Source: Longibacter sp051155795 | Lineage (GTDB): Bacteria > Bacteroidota > Rhodothermia > Rhodothermales > Salinibacteraceae | DNA: 11,186 nt | Direction: 5' to 3' | NCBI RefSeq assembly: GCF_051155795.1 | Contig: NZ_DAXETW010000017.1 | Coordinates: forward strand, 1 to 11,186 | Shown here: in pieces, positions 1 through 6,234 of the stretch | Layout of the letters: each line of letters begins with the position of its first letter | How positions within the stretch are numbered: position 1 is the first letter of the stretch | Made by a program: the position numbers and the translations under genes | The notes under the pieces: model-generated | Databases searched by the model: none | What the model was told of the DNA's origin: nothing | What the model saw: the letters and a program-made list of their open reading frames with translations, nothing else

Positions 1-782
1 GAAAACACGCGACCTTCCGGAACGGTCTCCCAGTCTTCTTCGGTGAGGGGCTCAGTGGCAAAGACGCGGGACCGGTACGCCGACCCGTTCAGCGTTCGGG
101 TCGAGTGAACCGACCCGCAGATGCCGCAGCCGCGAGGTTCAGTTCGCAGCAATGACCACAGAGATGCGCCGATGCTGCATCCGGCCAGCCCATCACCGGT
201 ACCGCTGTTCCACAGCATCTGCAGCAGCGGGGTTTGCATGCCATCCCCGGAGGCCGCCTCCGGCTTGGAGCGTCGACTCCACCGGAGCACGTTCCAGGCA
301 ACGGCGCGAAGCGTTCGCACCGACGATCGGGACGGCATCTGGTCGCGGCGTTCCAGCAAGAGCTGAAAAACATGCTCGGCCAGGGCGTCCGTCTGCAGCG
401 CATCGCGTCGCCGGGGGCGTAACGCCCCTCGGATGTCGCTACACACAGCGCCGACCGCCGGGATCGCAACCCGAATCACAGCCATGGATGCACCTTCCAC
501 GAGCGGCTGGAGAACCTCGCCACCCACACCCGGACGCGGGCACCACGTCAGCGCCATGCGGCTGAAGGCATCCTGTGCCGAAGAGCGCGTCCGCTGACTG
601 TACGGCTGCGGCGTGCGCTGCAGTCGGGTCGCGACGTGCCCCTCCCGGACGTGGGCGGTTCCCCAAGCGGGCACCGTCCGCCCGGTCCTAGCACCATCCA
701 CAATGCGACGTTCATGCGCCTCAAGGAGCTCGCAATCCACTCGGGTCGGATGGGTGGCTACCATTCCATACAGGTATGCCAT
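1..782 (-). CDS. Class II glutamine amidotransferase-like protein, probably inactive (partial, 3' end outside window)
   Basis: An uninterrupted minus-strand frame runs from an ATG at 782 to the window edge, giving 260 residues without a stop. The N-terminus MAYLYGMVATHPTRVDCELL follows the family pattern MCxLYGFxATEPTxxxCxLL. PAWGTAHV (38-45) corresponds to the usual DGWGIA segment, EHVFQLLLER (136-145) to the TDSEHVF helix, and CGICGSVH (219-226) plus FATEPLTEEDWETVPEG (241-257) to the family's C-terminal hallmarks. The family uses Cys2 as an N-terminal nucleophile that hydrolyses glutamine. Here residue 2 is Ala, the expected HNG of the glutamine pocket reads AVG (109-111), and the DG before WG is lost. 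I infer an intact fold without glutaminase activity: a pseudoenzyme, or a gene decaying by missense only. A purine-rich AGGAA lies about 13 nt before the ATG. The gene is divergent from the sigma operon. The family call is fairly sure; the inactivity rests on remembered family motifs. Confidence 0.75.
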   Translation of the reverse strand, partial: MAYLYGMVATHPTRVDCELLEAHERRIVDGARTGRTVPAWGTAHVREGHVATRLQRTPQPYSQRTRSSAQDAFSRMALTWCPRPGVGGEVLQPLVEGASMAVIRVAIPAVGAVCSDIRGALRPRRRDALQTDALAEHVFQLLLERRDQMPSRSSVRTLRAVAWNVLRWSRRSKPEAASGDGMQTPLLQMLWNSGTGDGLAGCSIGASLWSLLRTEPRGCGICGSVHSTRTLNGSAYRSRVFATEPLTEEDWETVPEGRVF

Positions 783-846
783 GGTTTTTCGGGGCTTCCT
801 ACAGGTCGTGCGATGCGGGGACGTAGGCACACCGTCCCCGGTGCGT

Positions 847-887
847 GTTACGTAGGCGACGCAGGCAGCGGCGTTACATACGCGACG
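847..887. repeat. Imperfect 15-bp direct repeat, 26-bp period
   Basis: GTTACGTAGGCGACG (847-861) and GTTACATACGCGACG (873-887) agree at 13 of 15 positions. The start-to-start distance is 26 bp, about two and a half helical turns. The position between divergent genes would suit a regulator site, but two copies can arise by chance and no bound protein can be named. Confidence 0.35.
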
Positions 888-914
888 TTGAACGGAAACC
901 TGTTGGCGCCCGTC
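888..914 (+). promoter_or_regulatory. Possible ECF-type promoter for the sigma operon
   Basis: TTGAAC (888-893) is followed after 17 nt by CGTC (911-914). Many ECF sigma factors recognise a GAAC-containing -35 and a CGT-containing -10 spaced 16-17 nt, and often drive their own gene. The site would leave a leader of roughly 180 nt before the ATG at 1105, which is long. The match is short and unverified. Confidence 0.2.
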
Positions 915-1104
915 AACGCGTGCCGCCCGGATGCGTACGAATGGATATCGTCGGGTATTATTGCTACACGCAAACCTCTGCGAGCGACCATTCCGACGGA
1001 CAACATTTCCCGGGCGATACAATAATCGTAGACGACGGTGCGTTCGCATCATCCCACGCGACGTCACCGTCTGGTGATCGATCACGAGCGCTTCCCACAC
1101 GCGC

Positions 1105-1710
1105 ATGACTCCCACCGACGAAGAACTGGTTGCAGCCTACCTGGAGGACGGCGATGAACGTGCCTTCCGCCAGCTCGTGGAGCGCTACCAGGACCAAATT
1201 TTCGGATACATCATGAGCATGGTGAAAGACCGTGCTCTGGCCAACGACCTGTTCCAGGAGACCTTCTTGCGCGTGATCGATGCGATGCAGGACCGGAAGG
1301 GCTCCTACACCCGACAGGGATACTGGAAAAGCTGGGTCATGCGCATCGCCCGGAACGCGACGATCGACCACATCCGGAAGCAGAAAAAGTGGGCCGATGT
1401 ATCCTCCGATGAAGAGGACGGCTACTCGTTCTGGGACCGGCTGCCGGACGATACACCCTACGCCGACGAGGAGCTTCACCGCGCCGAGCAGCGCGAGTGG
1501 CTCGACGAGCACATCGAAAAGCTGGCGCCCGAACAACGCGAAGTCCTGCTCCTCCGCCAGACCACCGACCTCACGTTCCGGGAGATTGCCGAAATGACCG
1601 ACGTCTCCATTAATACGGCCCTCGGACGTATGCGCTACGCGCTCAAGAATCTCCGCAAGATGATCGAAGCCTCCGGCAAAACGTCGCTTGCTCCGACTGT
1701 GGATTCGTAA
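1105..1710 (+). CDS. ECF-type RNA polymerase sigma-70 family factor
   Basis: This 201-residue protein directs core RNA polymerase to a specific promoter set. Sigma region 2 spans about residues 14-95: FRQLVERYQDQIFGYIMSMV is the region 2.1-2.2 helix, ANDLFQETFLRVI is region 2.2, and SWVMRIARNATIDHIRK is the promoter-melting and -10-recognition part. An acidic linker rich in Asp and Glu (about 98-127) separates it from region 4 at about 130-188. Region 4 contains LAPEQREVLLLR and the -35-recognition helix-turn-helix LTFREIAEMTDVSINTALGR. There is no region 1.1 or region 3 and no C-terminal extension, so this is the ECF (group 4) architecture. It is first in a likely operon, 59 nt before a membrane protein placed as an anti-sigma factor. 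The ATG has no Shine-Dalgarno sequence. The ECF subgroup and regulon cannot be told from sequence alone. Confidence 0.95.
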   Translation: MTPTDEELVAAYLEDGDERAFRQLVERYQDQIFGYIMSMVKDRALANDLFQETFLRVIDAMQDRKGSYTRQGYWKSWVMRIARNATIDHIRKQKKWADVSSDEEDGYSFWDRLPDDTPYADEELHRAEQREWLDEHIEKLAPEQREVLLLRQTTDLTFREIAEMTDVSINTALGRMRYALKNLRKMIEASGKTSLAPTVDS

Positions 1711-1769
1711 CGCCGCGGTCTTCTCGCACTCCCCTGCCGCCTGCTGTTCGACGACCCGAACCCGCTCTT

Positions 1770-2339
1770 ATGGACGAAACGCTACGCATTGTACGCCACC
1801 TGTACGGAGAGGAGCCCGATCCTGAGGATCTGCGGCGCCGTCTCCGCAACAATCCGTCCCTATCCCGCGAACACGATGAGCTGGCCGAAGTGAAGGAGCT
1901 GCTCGACCGAAAATCGACGGCTCGACCGGACGCCTCCGTGCTCGACGCCATCACCGAGGCCGCTGCCGAAGCGGCCCAGCCGACCGCGTCGTCGGGACCT
2001 GCAGCCCGCCGGGACCGGCAGCCGGTCGGCCGTTCGGTTCGTTCGTCATCCGCACTCTCTCGGCGCCTTCAGCAGGCAAGCCTGGCCGCCGCGCTGGTTC
2101 TGGTTGCCGCTCTCGGATGGTGGCAGCTGGACACCGAGGAGCCCTCGTCGACCGCGCCGGTGAGTGCGCAGACCGAATCCCAGCTTCCCCCGGCCGCCCG
2201 CGACCTGCCCGAATGGGACGAAGGCGATGACGTGGTTCGCTTGCATCGGCGCCTCGAGGTGGTCAACGCCCGAAGCGCCCCACCAACCTCGTGGAACGAC
2301 CGGTCGGGATTCATCCCGGCGCAATCGACCCGACCGTGA
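1770..2339 (+). CDS. Single-span membrane protein, putative anti-sigma factor
   Basis: The 189-residue product has a charged helical N-terminal part (about 1-70, including DPEDLRRRLRNNPSLSREHD), a Ser/Pro/Arg-rich linker, one transmembrane helix at about 103-120 (ASLAAALVLVAALGWWQL) and a roughly 69-residue acidic, Pro-rich tail beyond it. The Arg-rich flank before the helix predicts a cytoplasmic N-terminus and an external C-terminus, as in membrane anti-sigma factors. The motif NPSLSREHDELAEVKELL resembles the helical sigma-binding part of zinc-less anti-sigma proteins. No HxxxCxxC zinc motif is present. It lies 59 nt after the sigma gene and 89 nt before the secreted coiled-coil gene. The anti-sigma role rests on architecture and position; an accessory membrane protein is the alternative. 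Confidence 0.65.
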   Translation: MDETLRIVRHLYGEEPDPEDLRRRLRNNPSLSREHDELAEVKELLDRKSTARPDASVLDAITEAAAEAAQPTASSGPAARRDRQPVGRSVRSSSALSRRLQQASLAAALVLVAALGWWQLDTEEPSSTAPVSAQTESQLPPAARDLPEWDEGDDVVRLHRRLEVVNARSAPPTSWNDRSGFIPAQSTRP

Positions 2340-2428
2340 TCCGCCATCTGGTTCCGGGCATCGCCGCTCCGATTCTGACGTCTCCTCTCCCCTTCCTCCG
2401 GTTCGCTGTGTTCTCGCCTCCCGATCTC

Positions 2429-3184
2429 ATGAGCCGCTTTCATCTTCTCCTTGGCCTCGCGCTGATCATCGTTTTCGCTGCCGCGCCCCCCACGCAGGCG
2501 CAGACCGAGACGCGCACGCTGACCATCCACAATAACACGGTCTACGTCGACGGCAAAGCCATTGGTACCGACGAACTGCCGTCGTCTCTCGACGTCTCTG
2601 GCATCGAAGCACAGTACCGATTCCTCGGCATTCGAAAGCCGGTCGTGGAAATCAACGGGTCGCTCTATGCGGTGACAAGCACGCTTGAACCCGTCTCCGA
2701 GGACGAGGTCCGCCGCCAGAACGACGCGTCCGTCATTCTTCAGCGACCGCAGCGTACAGCGCAAAGCGGGGTGTCGGCGGCCTCCCAGTCGCAGACGCGG
2801 ACCGCCGATCGATCAACGAGCACGGCCGGCAGCATGGAGACGGCTCACCAGGAGTACATGCAGGAGATGCGCCGTCGAAGCCAGGAACTGTACGAGAAGC
2901 TGATGCGGGAGCGACGGATGGAGATGGAGTCGCGAGAAATCGCCAAGACGATCCGCCTGCTGCCGGATGGCCCGGAGCGGGAAACGCAAATCGACACGTT
3001 GCGCGCGACGCTGAATCGTATCTTCGACCTGAAGCAAGACAACCGCCGACATGAGATCGCGCAGCTTCAGCGCCAGATTGACGAACTCCAACGCCGCCTG
3101 GAGCAGCGAGAAGAAATGCGCGACGAGATGATCCAGCGCCGTCTCGAAGAACTCATCGGAGAGGAGATCTCTCAACCCGACTGA
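2429..3184 (+). CDS. Secreted beta-plus-coiled-coil protein of the sigma operon
   Basis: I chose the ATG at 2429 because it opens directly into a signal peptide (LLLGLALIIVFAAAPPTQAQ, residues 6-25). Although the frame is open back to 2291, that upstream part overlaps the preceding gene and would bury the signal. The 251-residue protein has a short beta-like domain at about 28-90 (TIHNNTVYVDGKAIG, LPSSLDVSGIEAQYRFLG, PVVEINGSLYAV). A polar Ser/Gln/Thr linker follows (about 100-135), then a long, highly charged helix to about 248 with heptad-like Leu spacing, for example AQLQRQIDELQRRLEQREEM. The helical part is reminiscent of Spy/CpxP/CnrX-type envelope proteins, but I see no diagnostic motif and few His residues. 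As third gene of the operon it could sense or buffer an envelope signal for the sigma/anti-sigma pair. The function is unknown. Confidence 0.75.
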   Translation: MSRFHLLLGLALIIVFAAAPPTQAQTETRTLTIHNNTVYVDGKAIGTDELPSSLDVSGIEAQYRFLGIRKPVVEINGSLYAVTSTLEPVSEDEVRRQNDASVILQRPQRTAQSGVSAASQSQTRTADRSTSTAGSMETAHQEYMQEMRRRSQELYEKLMRERRMEMESREIAKTIRLLPDGPERETQIDTLRATLNRIFDLKQDNRRHEIAQLQRQIDELQRRLEQREEMRDEMIQRRLEELIGEEISQPD

Positions 3185-3227
3185 CGCGCGGCCGCTCCGT
3201 TTCCGACGTGTAGCTCTCCACGCTCAG

Positions 3228-3260
3228 CGCCCGCCCGGAGCATCCGCGGCGGGCGTTTCT
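3228..3260 (+). terminator. Rho-independent-type terminator of the sigma operon
   Basis: CGCCCGCC (3228-3235) pairs perfectly with GGCGGGCG (3248-3255). Inside, CGGA (3236-3239) can pair with TCCG (3243-3246) around a 3-nt loop, leaving one bulged C. The stem is followed by TTTCT, a short T tract. It lies 44 nt after the stop of the coiled-coil gene and separates that operon from the amidase. Confidence 0.75.
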
Positions 3261-3326
3261 GGTTGATCGCGCGCATCCGTAGGGATTCTCATCCAGGGTC
3301 TAAATGGAAAATCCGGCTGCTGCGCC

Positions 3327-3355
3327 TTTACTTTGCTTATTCCGCATTGCATACT
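3327..3355 (+). promoter_or_regulatory. Candidate promoter of the amidase gene
   Basis: The stretch 3295-3360 is clearly AT-richer than its surroundings. Within it TTTACT (3327-3332) and CATACT (3350-3355) match 4 of 6 positions each of the sigma-70 -35 and -10 consensus with a 17-nt spacer. The segment also has TTG at 3333 and TACTTTAA at 3352, a partial match to the Bacteroidota TTG / TAnnTTTG pattern with a short spacer. Which reading applies is open. Confidence 0.35.
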
Positions 3356-3421
3356 TTAACGCACGCTGAAGCCGACCCCGACGTCCCCGCTGCACGCCGC
3401 TGAGTGATCGCCGCCCCCGTC

Positions 3422-4777
3422 ATGAATGCCTTCTCCCGCCCGCGCCCCGGTGCATGTTGCATCTCCCGGCTGTTTACGGGAGTGCTCCTGCTCGTGTGCG
3501 CGTACGGCATGTCGCCGGTCCCGTATACTTACGGCACGCCGTCCACGAACGGTCCTGTCGCCGAGGGCGCTCGCGCGGAGCTTACGAACATTTCCTTCTC
3601 GGCCCGCTCGGACGGGCAGGGGTACGTCGTGCGCGTCCAGGCATCGCAGAAGATTGCCGCGTACGGCATGCCCCGGTCGGTCGGTGAGAACGAGCTGAAG
3701 TGGACGCTCTACAATACGGCCCTGGCCTCGTCCTTTCATCATGACGCGCCCGAGGGACCCATCCAGCGATTCAGCACGGACCAACAGGACGGGCACGTCA
3801 TCCTTCACTTCCACCTCGATCGGGACGTCGAGCCCGACGCCTATCGCGATCGAGCCTCGAACGACGTGCTGCTGAATCTGGCATTTCCGGGAGGGACGGA
3901 CGCGCCGCGCCCGGTGCCGACACCGGTCGCCGAAAGCCGGCCGTCCGATGGGAGCGCCGCCGAGTCCTCGCCCCCAACACGAACGGCGTCGTCCAGCTCA
4001 TCCGGGGGCTCTTCATCGAATGCAACGGCCGCGTCCATGCTCGGCGGCGCGTCGCAACAGGCCCGGGAGCGCTGGCGCCTCGACAAGGTCGTCATCGACG
4101 CCGGACACGGCGGCAAGGACCCCGGCGCCTCTGCAAATGGCATCCGGGAGAAGGACATCGTGCTAAAGGTGTCCAAGCAGCTCGGCCGGTATCTCGAAGA
4201 GAATCTCGGCATCGACGTTGTCTACACACGGACGGATGACACCTTCATCGAACTGGAGGAGCGAGGAAAAATCGCGAACCGAGCAGGCGCGAAGCTTTTC
4301 ATCTCCATCCACATCAATGCGGCTCGGTCTCGCTCCGCTCGCGGAACGGAAACCTTCTTCCTCGGCCAGCACAAAACGGAGGCCGCGCGGAAGGTGATGG
4401 AGCGTGAGAACTCGGTGATCCGCTTCGAGGAAAACACCGAGAAGTACGAGGACTACGATGAGCAGGCGCTCGTTCGCCAGGTGCTCGCGCAGAGTGCGTA
4501 TATGCGGCAGAGCGAGAAGCTGGCGTCGCTGATCGAATCGCAGTTCGAGGATCGCGTGAACCGGCGCAGCCGCGGCGTACACCAGGCCGGGTTCTACGTT
4601 CTGTGGAGTGCGTCGATGCCTGCGGTCCTGGTGGAACTGGGCTTCCTCACGAACCCGACCGAGGCCCGCTTTCTTAAGAGCGAGCGGGGCCAGACCTACC
4701 TGGCCAGTGCGATCTTTCGCGCGATCCGCGATTATAAACAGATGTACGAGAAAGGGATTACCCGTACCTCGCGATAG
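3422..4777 (+). CDS. Secreted N-acetylmuramoyl-L-alanine amidase (AmiC type)
   Basis: This enzyme cleaves the amide bond between N-acetylmuramic acid and L-alanine in peptidoglycan, normally for daughter-cell separation or wall remodelling. I chose the ATG at 3422 over a GTG at 3404; it gives 451 residues with a signal sequence or anchor at about 14-32. An AMIN-like beta domain follows (about 52-156), then a Ser/Pro/Thr-rich linker (about 157-219) and the Amidase_3 catalytic domain (about 222-439). All expected zinc and catalytic residues are visible: His229 in DAGHGGKDPGA, Glu243 in IREKDIVLKV, His297 in FISIHINA and Glu405 in VLVELGFLTN. The insert between FFLGQHKTEAARKVMERENS and RQSEKLASLIESQF is the usual place of the regulatory helix that blocks the active site in AmiC-like amidases. 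A terminator and a promoter-like stretch lie upstream, so it is probably its own transcription unit. Confidence 0.93.
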   Translation: MNAFSRPRPGACCISRLFTGVLLLVCAYGMSPVPYTYGTPSTNGPVAEGARAELTNISFSARSDGQGYVVRVQASQKIAAYGMPRSVGENELKWTLYNTALASSFHHDAPEGPIQRFSTDQQDGHVILHFHLDRDVEPDAYRDRASNDVLLNLAFPGGTDAPRPVPTPVAESRPSDGSAAESSPPTRTASSSSSGGSSSNATAASMLGGASQQARERWRLDKVVIDAGHGGKDPGASANGIREKDIVLKVSKQLGRYLEENLGIDVVYTRTDDTFIELEERGKIANRAGAKLFISIHINAARSRSARGTETFFLGQHKTEAARKVMERENSVIRFEENTEKYEDYDEQALVRQVLAQSAYMRQSEKLASLIESQFEDRVNRRSRGVHQAGFYVLWSASMPAVLVELGFLTNPTEARFLKSERGQTYLASAIFRAIRDYKQMYEKGITRTSR

Positions 4778-5042
4778 CGGCGCGCGTCGGCTTATCGACG
4801 CATGTCCTCCACCGGTTATGGCGCCGCACCGGGGACACTTCCTATTTCGCCGCGCCGCGGTCTGGTTCCCCGCCGTTACTCTTGCGCCGTGAGGAGCGGC
4901 TTTTCCGTGTGCAGGCAACCTCTCCATTGTGTTCATGACGGGAGAGGAACGCTTGTTGCACTTCTTCCCGACGCGTACCGGTGCGGATTCGCTCTGCAGT
5001 CGATCCACGCGCCGGCCCTTTTTCATGATCCATCCCTCCCCC
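4778..5042 (+). other. Intergenic region between amidase and lipoprotein
   Basis: No gene is supported in these 265 bases. Two weak hairpins could end the amidase transcript: GCGTCG (4784-4789) with CGACGC (4796-4801), which lacks a T tract, and GCCG (4886-4889) with CGGC (4897-4900) followed by TTTT. Neither is strong. The lipoprotein promoter should lie here, but I found no convincing -35/-10 pair. Confidence 0.4.
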
Positions 5043-5624
5043 ATGCGCACCCGCCAGCTCCGCCCGGTCGCCGTTCCCCTTATCGCTCTGGTTGGCCTCT
5101 TCGTCATCCTCGCGGCATGCGACACCGCCGGTACGGAATCAGATGACACGATCACGTTAAACGATCCAGCCACGCCGACGACCGTCACATACGAGTTCGA
5201 ATACAACCCGAGCACGGCCGTCAACAACGAGGTCGGCGTCGTTTCCTCCGGGAGCGACAACCTGAGTTCGATCATAGCCAGTTACGGCTTCAGCCGGGGC
5301 GATGTCGTGTCGGCCCGCGTCACAAGCATCACCATTAGCCGCTCCGCAGGTACGACGGCTGCGACCGCTTCGAAGTTGTACGACTACGTCCAGAACGTCG
5401 AGATGTACCTCGGCGATAGTGAAGGCGGACCTCTCATTGCCGCACAGCAACCGGTGCAGTCGACCCTTTCCACCCCGCTGGAGGTGGCGGATACGGACGT
5501 GTCCTCCACCGTTCAGGCTGGCGCCTCCCCTGCCTTTATGGTCATCGGCGTGAACAACACCAGCGAAAGTCAGGGCTTCATCGAAGCCACGGTCGATTAC
5601 CGGATCGAGGTGCAGAGCGAGTAG
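5043..5624 (+). CDS. Small predicted lipoprotein of unknown function
   Basis: The ATG at 5043 starts an N-terminus of lipoprotein type: basic MRTRQLR, a hydrophobic core, and the lipobox LAAC with the modified cysteine at residue 26. Two in-frame ATGs further upstream (5025 and 4929) would only add residues before the signal. The mature part (about 168 residues) is acidic, rich in Thr, Ser, Val and Ala, and looks all-beta, with segments such as PTTVTYEFEYNPSTAV, GDVVSARVTSITISR and FIEATVDYRIEVQSE. I recognise no family. It could be a surface or periplasmic structural protein, or a small adhesin-like beta sandwich. It stands alone on its strand between the amidase and a strong terminator. Confidence 0.8.
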   Translation: MRTRQLRPVAVPLIALVGLFVILAACDTAGTESDDTITLNDPATPTTVTYEFEYNPSTAVNNEVGVVSSGSDNLSSIIASYGFSRGDVVSARVTSITISRSAGTTAATASKLYDYVQNVEMYLGDSEGGPLIAAQQPVQSTLSTPLEVADTDVSSTVQAGASPAFMVIGVNNTSESQGFIEATVDYRIEVQSE

Positions 5625-5660
5625 TCGCACCCTGCCGACACATGTTGGACGTCTACCGAG

Positions 5661-5698
5661 ATGGCCCGTCCGGAGCGCTTCCGGCCGGGCCGTTTTTT
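5661..5698 (+). terminator. Strong rho-independent terminator after the lipoprotein gene
   Basis: GGCCCG (5663-5668) pairs with CGGGCC (5686-5691) and CCGG (5670-5673) with CCGG (5681-5684), with one T:C mismatch and a 7-nt loop. Six T residues follow (5693-5698). The sequence is oriented to stop plus-strand transcription before the convergent HEPN gene. The opposite strand has no T tract after the stem, so it is not obviously bidirectional. Confidence 0.92.
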
Positions 5699-5748
5699 CG
5701 TAGCACAATGCTAACCCGCGTCCCCGCGCCTCACTACCGTAGGGGGGT

Positions 5749-6183
5749 TCAGTGCTCGGTAGATGACCCATCGCCGTCGACCGATGCGGGCAAGACGTTG
5801 TGCTGGATCCAGTCGACGATTGCGCGGGCGTCGGCGACGGCCTGCCGGGCATCTCCTTGCCGCTCCGGCAGCCGGCGGCGAAAGAGCGCATCCGGCTCGT
5901 ACAAAAGCGAGACGTCAAGCCCGGACAGATTGTCGAGCGTGTCGACCACCTCAGCGGGCCATTCCGCACCGGTTCGTCTCGCCAGCTCGATCAGGTTGTG
6001 GGTCACCGGCGGCGTTTCACCCGTCGAGGCACGGACGACCGCTTTCAGCGCTTTCTCGACCGCAAGATGGGCGAAGGCGACCGCCTGAGGACCAAAGCCG
6101 CCCTGCAAGAGGTGCTCCGCTGCTCTCAGGTCGCGCTGGGACTGCTCCCACCAGTCGGACGGGGAAAGGCGACGGTGGGGCAT
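5749..6183 (-). CDS. HEPN-domain protein without an adjacent nucleotidyltransferase
   Basis: The 144-residue, probably all-helical protein matches the HEPN pattern. It shows WWEQSQRDLRAAEHLLQGGF (11-30), AVAFAHLAVEKALKAVV (34-50), THNLIELARRTG (61-72) and the C-terminal YEPDALFRRRLPERQGDARQ (95-114) leading into a last helix. HEPN proteins are often the RNase toxin partner of a minimal nucleotidyltransferase antitoxin. Here no nucleotidyltransferase gene lies on either side, and the usual catalytic R-x4-6-H is not visible (the nearest is R120 with H128, too far apart). The YEPDA segment stands where many family members have RYPDA. It is the last gene of a minus-strand run, 51 nt after the hydrolase, and faces the lipoprotein terminator. 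It may act as a binding HEPN protein instead of a nuclease. Confidence 0.82.
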   Translation of the reverse strand: MPHRRLSPSDWWEQSQRDLRAAEHLLQGGFGPQAVAFAHLAVEKALKAVVRASTGETPPVTHNLIELARRTGAEWPAEVVDTLDNLSGLDVSLLYEPDALFRRRLPERQGDARQAVADARAIVDWIQHNVLPASVDGDGSSTEH

Positions 6184-6234
6184 GGCAGAAGCGGTTTGTA
6201 CGAGGGGCGCGGTAAGCGTGGGAGAAATGGCCGG

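Larger units (their letters stand above)
783..1104. other. Divergent intergenic region between the amidotransferase-like gene and the sigma operon
   Basis: This 322-base stretch holds no convincing gene. It must carry the promoters of both flanking genes. It contains an imperfect direct repeat (847-861 and 873-887), a TTGAAC-N17-CGTC arrangement (888-914) resembling an ECF promoter, and an AT-richer stretch with TACAAT at 1018-1023 for which I found no good -35 partner. No Shine-Dalgarno sequence precedes the sigma factor ATG at 1105. Confidence 0.6.

Noticed and set aside
89..469. A 126-residue minus-strand open frame
   Set aside because: It lies inside the amidotransferase-like gene in another frame, is rich in Arg, Cys and Pro, and shows no family motif.
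152..565. A 137-residue plus-strand frame
   Set aside because: It is antisense to the amidotransferase-like gene, with low-complexity Arg/Pro/Ala composition typical of GC-rich antisense frames.
1018..1023. TACAAT as a -10 box for the sigma gene
   Set aside because: At 15-19 nt upstream I find nothing close to TTGACA, so it stays an isolated hexamer.
3404..3421. GTG at 3404 as the amidase start
   Set aside because: It adds only six residues before the ATG at 3422, and neither start has a Shine-Dalgarno sequence. The ATG places the basic, signal-like segment at the N-terminus, so I preferred it without being certain.
4784..4801. A 6-bp hairpin after the amidase stop codon as a terminator
   Set aside because: The stem is short and no T tract follows, so I do not list it as a terminator.
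4163..5275. A 370-residue minus-strand frame
   Set aside because: It is antisense to the conserved catalytic domain of the amidase and to the lipoprotein start, and it has no recognisable domain.
5157..5969. A 270-residue minus-strand frame
   Set aside because: It is antisense to the lipoprotein, spans its strong terminator and overlaps the HEPN gene; the sequence looks random.
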